A stretch of 64,000 nt of DNA from Incurvaria masculella. Lineage: Eukaryota; Arthropoda; Insecta; Lepidoptera; Incurvariidae. Location of the stretch: contig OX335641.1 in assembly GCA_946894095.1 (NCBI GenBank), forward strand, positions 10,868,501 to 10,932,500, written 5' to 3'. The position numbers and the translations under genes are program-made. The notes under the pieces were generated by a model that was not told the DNA's origin, did no database searches, and saw nothing but the letters and a program-made list of their open reading frames with translations. Of the stretch, positions 60,230-64,000 are shown one piece after another (position 1 is the stretch's first letter; each line of letters begins with the position of its first letter).

Positions 60230-61764
60230 GGATTGATTAAATGTACATAAGTGATTGATAGGATGCTTCAATCTTATTGAAAATTGCAGCACACCACTGC
60301 TGTAATCTTTCTGCTTACCCCTATTGTTACTAAAAAATTAGACTTCCAAGTTCGATTCTTTCTATTCATGATTCCGCAAGCAAACAAGTTTAGCGGCGAT
60401 ACTGCAGCGCAACGAGCGGGTTAATTTCACAAATACTCGACAAACAATATGGCGGCTTATTCAATTTGCAACATTGCAAAACCGATAGTAGACCGACATA
60501 GGCAGGTATAATTAAGGCTGACAACACCGCGTGGGTTGGCGCTACACACCCCAGAGTTATTCAATAAAATGTTTGATGATTTGATAGTTTAAGGAAACCG
60601 GCAAATCATCTTAGCAAGCTGTTATTTTTATGTTACTAAATAAGTGGTTACACTTTATTTATAAAGAAACATTCACCGATTTAAGACATTGAAATTTTAT
60701 TTTTGCTCGAAAAAATATAAAAAATCATGTCTCTTTGTCAAGTATTGTTTTTTTCCATTGGTTGCCTGTCGATAATTATTGAACTTCATAGGCGGGCTTA
60801 AGTCAAAAGAGAAATAAATAGTTGGACCGACTATAGATGAGTTATATAAATATTGCTACAAAACTTTATACTGCAGTTAATTTTTAAAACTATCTTCCAA
60901 TGCAAATATGCAAAAGTTAAACAATAACTTGATACACGTCGCGCCGGTAGTACACAATTTTCCCGTTGTTTAAAACTGTTAAAACTACAACAGGTCTTTA
61001 AGGGCCTGGTACTAGCCAAATCGCAAAGTTAGACGAGGCACCCCAAGTTAACTAACTAAGTCTGACGATTATAAGTGTCATCCTTACAATATATGATTCC
61101 TTGTCTAGGAATCGAATTATTTTCGTTAATGTATGTTTCCTTTTTCTATACAAAATACAATGCGGAAACGGTGTCCATTTCCGAACTTTTTTGACTAAAT
61201 GTAGAAATCTAAAAGCAAATGGATTTTTTTGTTTATGCATATATGCTGTTTTTGCTTATATCTAGAAATCGAATTACTTTCAGATTTCTAATGAGAAAAA
61301 TCAACTTTTTTTTTTTTATTATTAAAATAAATGATGGAATAAAAAATATTAACAATCCATTATCAGTCTGGAGTTCTATTTGGATTTGCTCAAGCGTTTC
61401 ACTACATATTATTACATTTGTTAAAAAGTGCATTTGTATGGCGCGAGTAGTTGGCTAGTCCTAGCGCCTTAAGGTAATGAATTTGTAGGCACCAAACGAC
61501 TTTTTCACCTCATGTGTAACGAGGTGAAGGAAAACATTTTGAGGAAACCCACCACTTATTGGGTGGTGTTTGATTTTTTAGACATAGTTAGATGACATAG
61601 CAATGGGCTCACCACTGATTATGTCTGTCTAAGAGCATCACTATAGTCTGAGACCGAATATCGGTGCGTGAGAGCCAGAAATGGCTCCCGTGATTATGTT
61701 AAACTGACAAACTTATAGGACTACATAAAAATATTTTGCGGATATACATCGGATTATACAGGTG
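60230..61764. other. No gene seen
   Basis: AT-rich. About 61500-61680 contains a block (GAGGTGAAGGAAAACATTTTG, GAGGAAACC) resembling degraded ends of moth LINEs. No supported frame. Confidence 0.45.
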
Positions 61765-62012
61765 AGAAAAAACCGGCCAAGTGCGAGTCGGACTAGCACA
61801 TCAAAATTTCCGTACCATCGTAGAAAATTTGACACATTTTTTTAAATTTTATTTTAATTAATTGCTATAGCGGCAATAGAAATACACACTCGGTGAAAAT
61901 TTCAACGGTCTTCCTATTTAAACCGGTTCAAAAGATACAGACGGCCGGACGGACAGTGAAGGTTTAGTAATAGGGTACAGTTAGAAAATTTTGAGTACGG
62001 AACCCAAAGAAA
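61765..62012 (+). repeat. Interspersed repeat, GGCCAAGTGCGAGTCGG family
   Basis: Same block order as 28721-28996: CCGGCCAAGTGCGAGTCGGA, TTCCGTACC, GGCCGGACGGAC, TTAGTAATAGGGT and a terminal TACGGAACCC. Class unknown. Confidence 0.7.
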
Positions 62013-63182
62013 CGAACGTTTGTCAGAAGCAAACAATTTAAATATATAAGCAGGGGTGGAAGATAATAAGATAGTAACAAATGTATCGGTGGTCGAGTTA
62101 TTGAACGTAGAACGCCCACGAAGACTATTATCGAACAAAGCAGTGCGCCTCACCTTACCGTACAGTGATATCCAGAATTAATAAGTATGGTTAGCAATTT
62201 TCTGTGGGATAATCAAATAACGCAATGGCTATGCATACATGATGGACAGCTAGGCAGATAATAGTATTAAGTAGGTTTTCAGCTAGAATTATTGTTTTTT
62301 TTTGTATACTTTTGGAAACAAACTTAACTTTCTCAATTTCCTCATTGTAATTTTCTTAAAAGAAAAATTATGTATGGTTTATACTTCAGTACACTACATC
62401 GAAGGAAATGTGTTACCTAGCGCGCCTACTATCAGACCCGCTGTCGCCAATTTTATAAAACTACTTTACCAACCCAACCAAAACTTAAAAAATAGTCCCA
62501 GACGTTTTGCAGGGTCCGTGTTGGCGGAAACTTGTTTGGTCTTTGTGGGCACACGAGACGCGTGGCCGGCTTCCCATACGATTATATAGACAATTTGTCC
62601 ATACAGCGGAGATACTTCTTCCTTTTCTGTTCCGTGGATTACACGACAGCACGCATAATCATGCAAACATATTTCTGCATGACAGCAAGAGTGGAATTAT
62701 GAAAATACGCCTGTGAATGAAGAACATGTAAATGAGTTCATTAATTGGAAATTGATTCGGAAGTTTTTTTTTTATTTTCGTCAATTTATTTAAACGTTCA
62801 ATCATAAGACGTTGTTTACGTAAAAAGTGGTTTTTGTCTTTACTGCACAACTGTACAATGTACACGACACTCCCTGTAATCCCCTGACGTACAGCGACAG
62901 ACAAACGCCAAGTGATGCCTGTAATAAATACGCCCTCCCGGCCTCGAAGCAGGCATCGAAGCTGTGTCCGCTGCCTACGCTCCGCGGATCGCCAGACCGA
63001 GCCTGCTTAACGTCGTCATTTCAGTCCATATAAAGGTATGGTGAATCAGCAGAGAAACATGTGTATATCCATGCATCCAAAAGCAAGTATGCAGAATCTC
63101 TGTTTGCTTGAGATTGACATACGGTTGAATGAAATGATCTTGTCTAGATAAGAGTTTCGTTGTTTATTATCACCATTAAATA
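62013..63182. other. No gene seen; second copy of the 38.3-kb repeat
   Basis: 62405-62590 matches 38296-38480 (AGCGCGCCTACTA start). The remainder has no recognised feature. Confidence 0.45.
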
Positions 63183-63387
63183 AAAAAACCCAACAAGTGC
63201 GAGTCTGAGTCGCGCACCAAGGGCTCCGCAAAATTTTGTATGTAGATGTTTGTCCACTACGGGATTTTTTAAATGTTATTATAAAACTACTAATAAAAGA
63301 TTTTCGAATTTTACCATTACATGCGGTTTAAGACTTTTCTTCTTGCCCTTTTTCATGATTTCAGGAAACCGGTAAATACCCAATAGG

Positions 63388-63594
63388 TTGTCAGGGTGGC
63401 AAAATATGCGTTATAAAGGGCCGTATTTTTTGATCGGTCGAAACGTAGAATCAACAAATTATCTTCAAAGGAGTACGTACGGTGTACATTGGTCACCGAC
63501 AAATTCAGCGTCAGACGAAATTGCAGGCGAAATGAACAGCGGCGGAGGCGGTGGTAGTCCGGACATTCCGACTTCTAATTGGAAAAGTTTCTGA
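63388..63594 (+). other. Unclassified short open frame
   Basis: About 68 codons are open, but the frame has no ATG at its start (TTG; the first ATG is at codon 7). The peptide has a Gly run (GGGGGSPDIP) and no domain I recognise. A TTTCAG lies 20-30 bp upstream, so it could be an exon, but no donor follows before the stop. A second small frame at 63750-63841 is bounded by TTTTGTCAG and TAG|GTATAA. Neither is supported by homology I can name. Confidence 0.2.
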
Positions 63595-64000
63595 TTCACC
63601 AAACTACGCCAGTGTGACAGCTATCTAATCCCAGTCGTATTCCGCTGTCATGTGTGATGGTTAATGTGATGTAAGATTTTAAAAACCCCAAAGATTCTGA
63701 GATTTCAGATAATCCAGAATTTAACTCTACTTTATTAGTTACTTTTGTCAGATGCGAAGGAATCCAGGGAGTTATTGGAGAGACATGTGCGACTCCATAG
63801 AGTACTGCTGTAAGAACACCCTCTTTGCTGTCGTGCATTTAGGTATAAAATCTTATTGCTTAAAAAAAGTCAAGATGGCAAGTGAAGCAAAATATAAAAA
63901 GGCCGATCAAAGTAGAAATGTTTCAATTCAAAGCAAAGAGGGACTAATTAGAAAAGCCTGAAACAGTGTGACGTTTTATAGTTTGTCTAATCGGTCCTGA

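Overview
The window looks like an insect nuclear genome, most likely Lepidoptera. It is AT-rich, its genes have introns, and it is crowded with transposable elements typical of moths and butterflies: short Helitrons ending in CTAG, mariners, Jockey and CR1-type non-LTR elements, RTE-like debris and TTAA-flanked foldback elements. I found no bacterial features, no CRISPR array and no complete functional RNA gene.

The only host gene I can support is dystrophin, on the minus strand. Sixteen exons between 32153 and 15484 were assembled by eye. All intron phases agree and the sum is 2403 nt, or 800 residues plus a stop. In order they encode the end of the last spectrin repeat, the WW domain, the EF-hand-like region, the ZZ zinc finger, the region after ZZ, and the C-terminal coiled coil. 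One intron (29324-29646) has a GC donor. Another (27041-28328) is mostly a 116-bp minisatellite made from the 3' end of the preceding exon together with its splice donor. I recognise no dystrophin exon in the 32 kb upstream of 32153. That stretch is either a very large intron or a region containing internal promoters, and it has become a nested transposon cluster.

Layout: 1-2.8 kb holds LINE debris and a SINE with a 5S-rRNA-like head. 2.8-6.4 kb is a CR1-like LINE with an intact 980-aa ORF, a target-site duplication and a rearranged 5' end. 6.8-9.06 kb holds two Helitron copies facing opposite ways, forming inverted arms of about 0.8 kb. 9.1-12.55 kb is a 5'-truncated Jockey element cut near its 3' end by a palindromic MITE. 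12.55-15.48 kb is the dystrophin 3' flank. 15.48-32.15 kb is the dystrophin C-terminal coding region. 32-39.7 kb holds TTAA MITEs, a mariner inserted in a SINE, and LINE ends. 39.77-45.1 kb is a second CR1-like LINE, frameshifted, with a probable ORF1. 45.6-46.5 kb is a tRNA-headed SINE and a Helitron. 47.57-53.15 kb is a nearly pristine Ty3/Gypsy LTR retrotransposon with a 1492-aa Gag-Pol ORF. 54.9-59.7 kb is a mariner whose transposase frame is sound except for a 3.56-kb LINE inserted in it. 59.8-64 kb holds a tRNA-headed SINE and unclassified repeats.

The transposons interact mainly by nesting, which gives relative ages: MITE in Jockey, mariner in SINE, SINE in LINE, LINE in mariner. The most unusual signals are one SINE body carried by both 5S-like and tRNA-like promoter heads, the minisatellite that copies a splice donor of dystrophin, the CR1-like copy that starts with a piece of its own 3' ORF, and a CTCF-like motif in both Gypsy LTRs.
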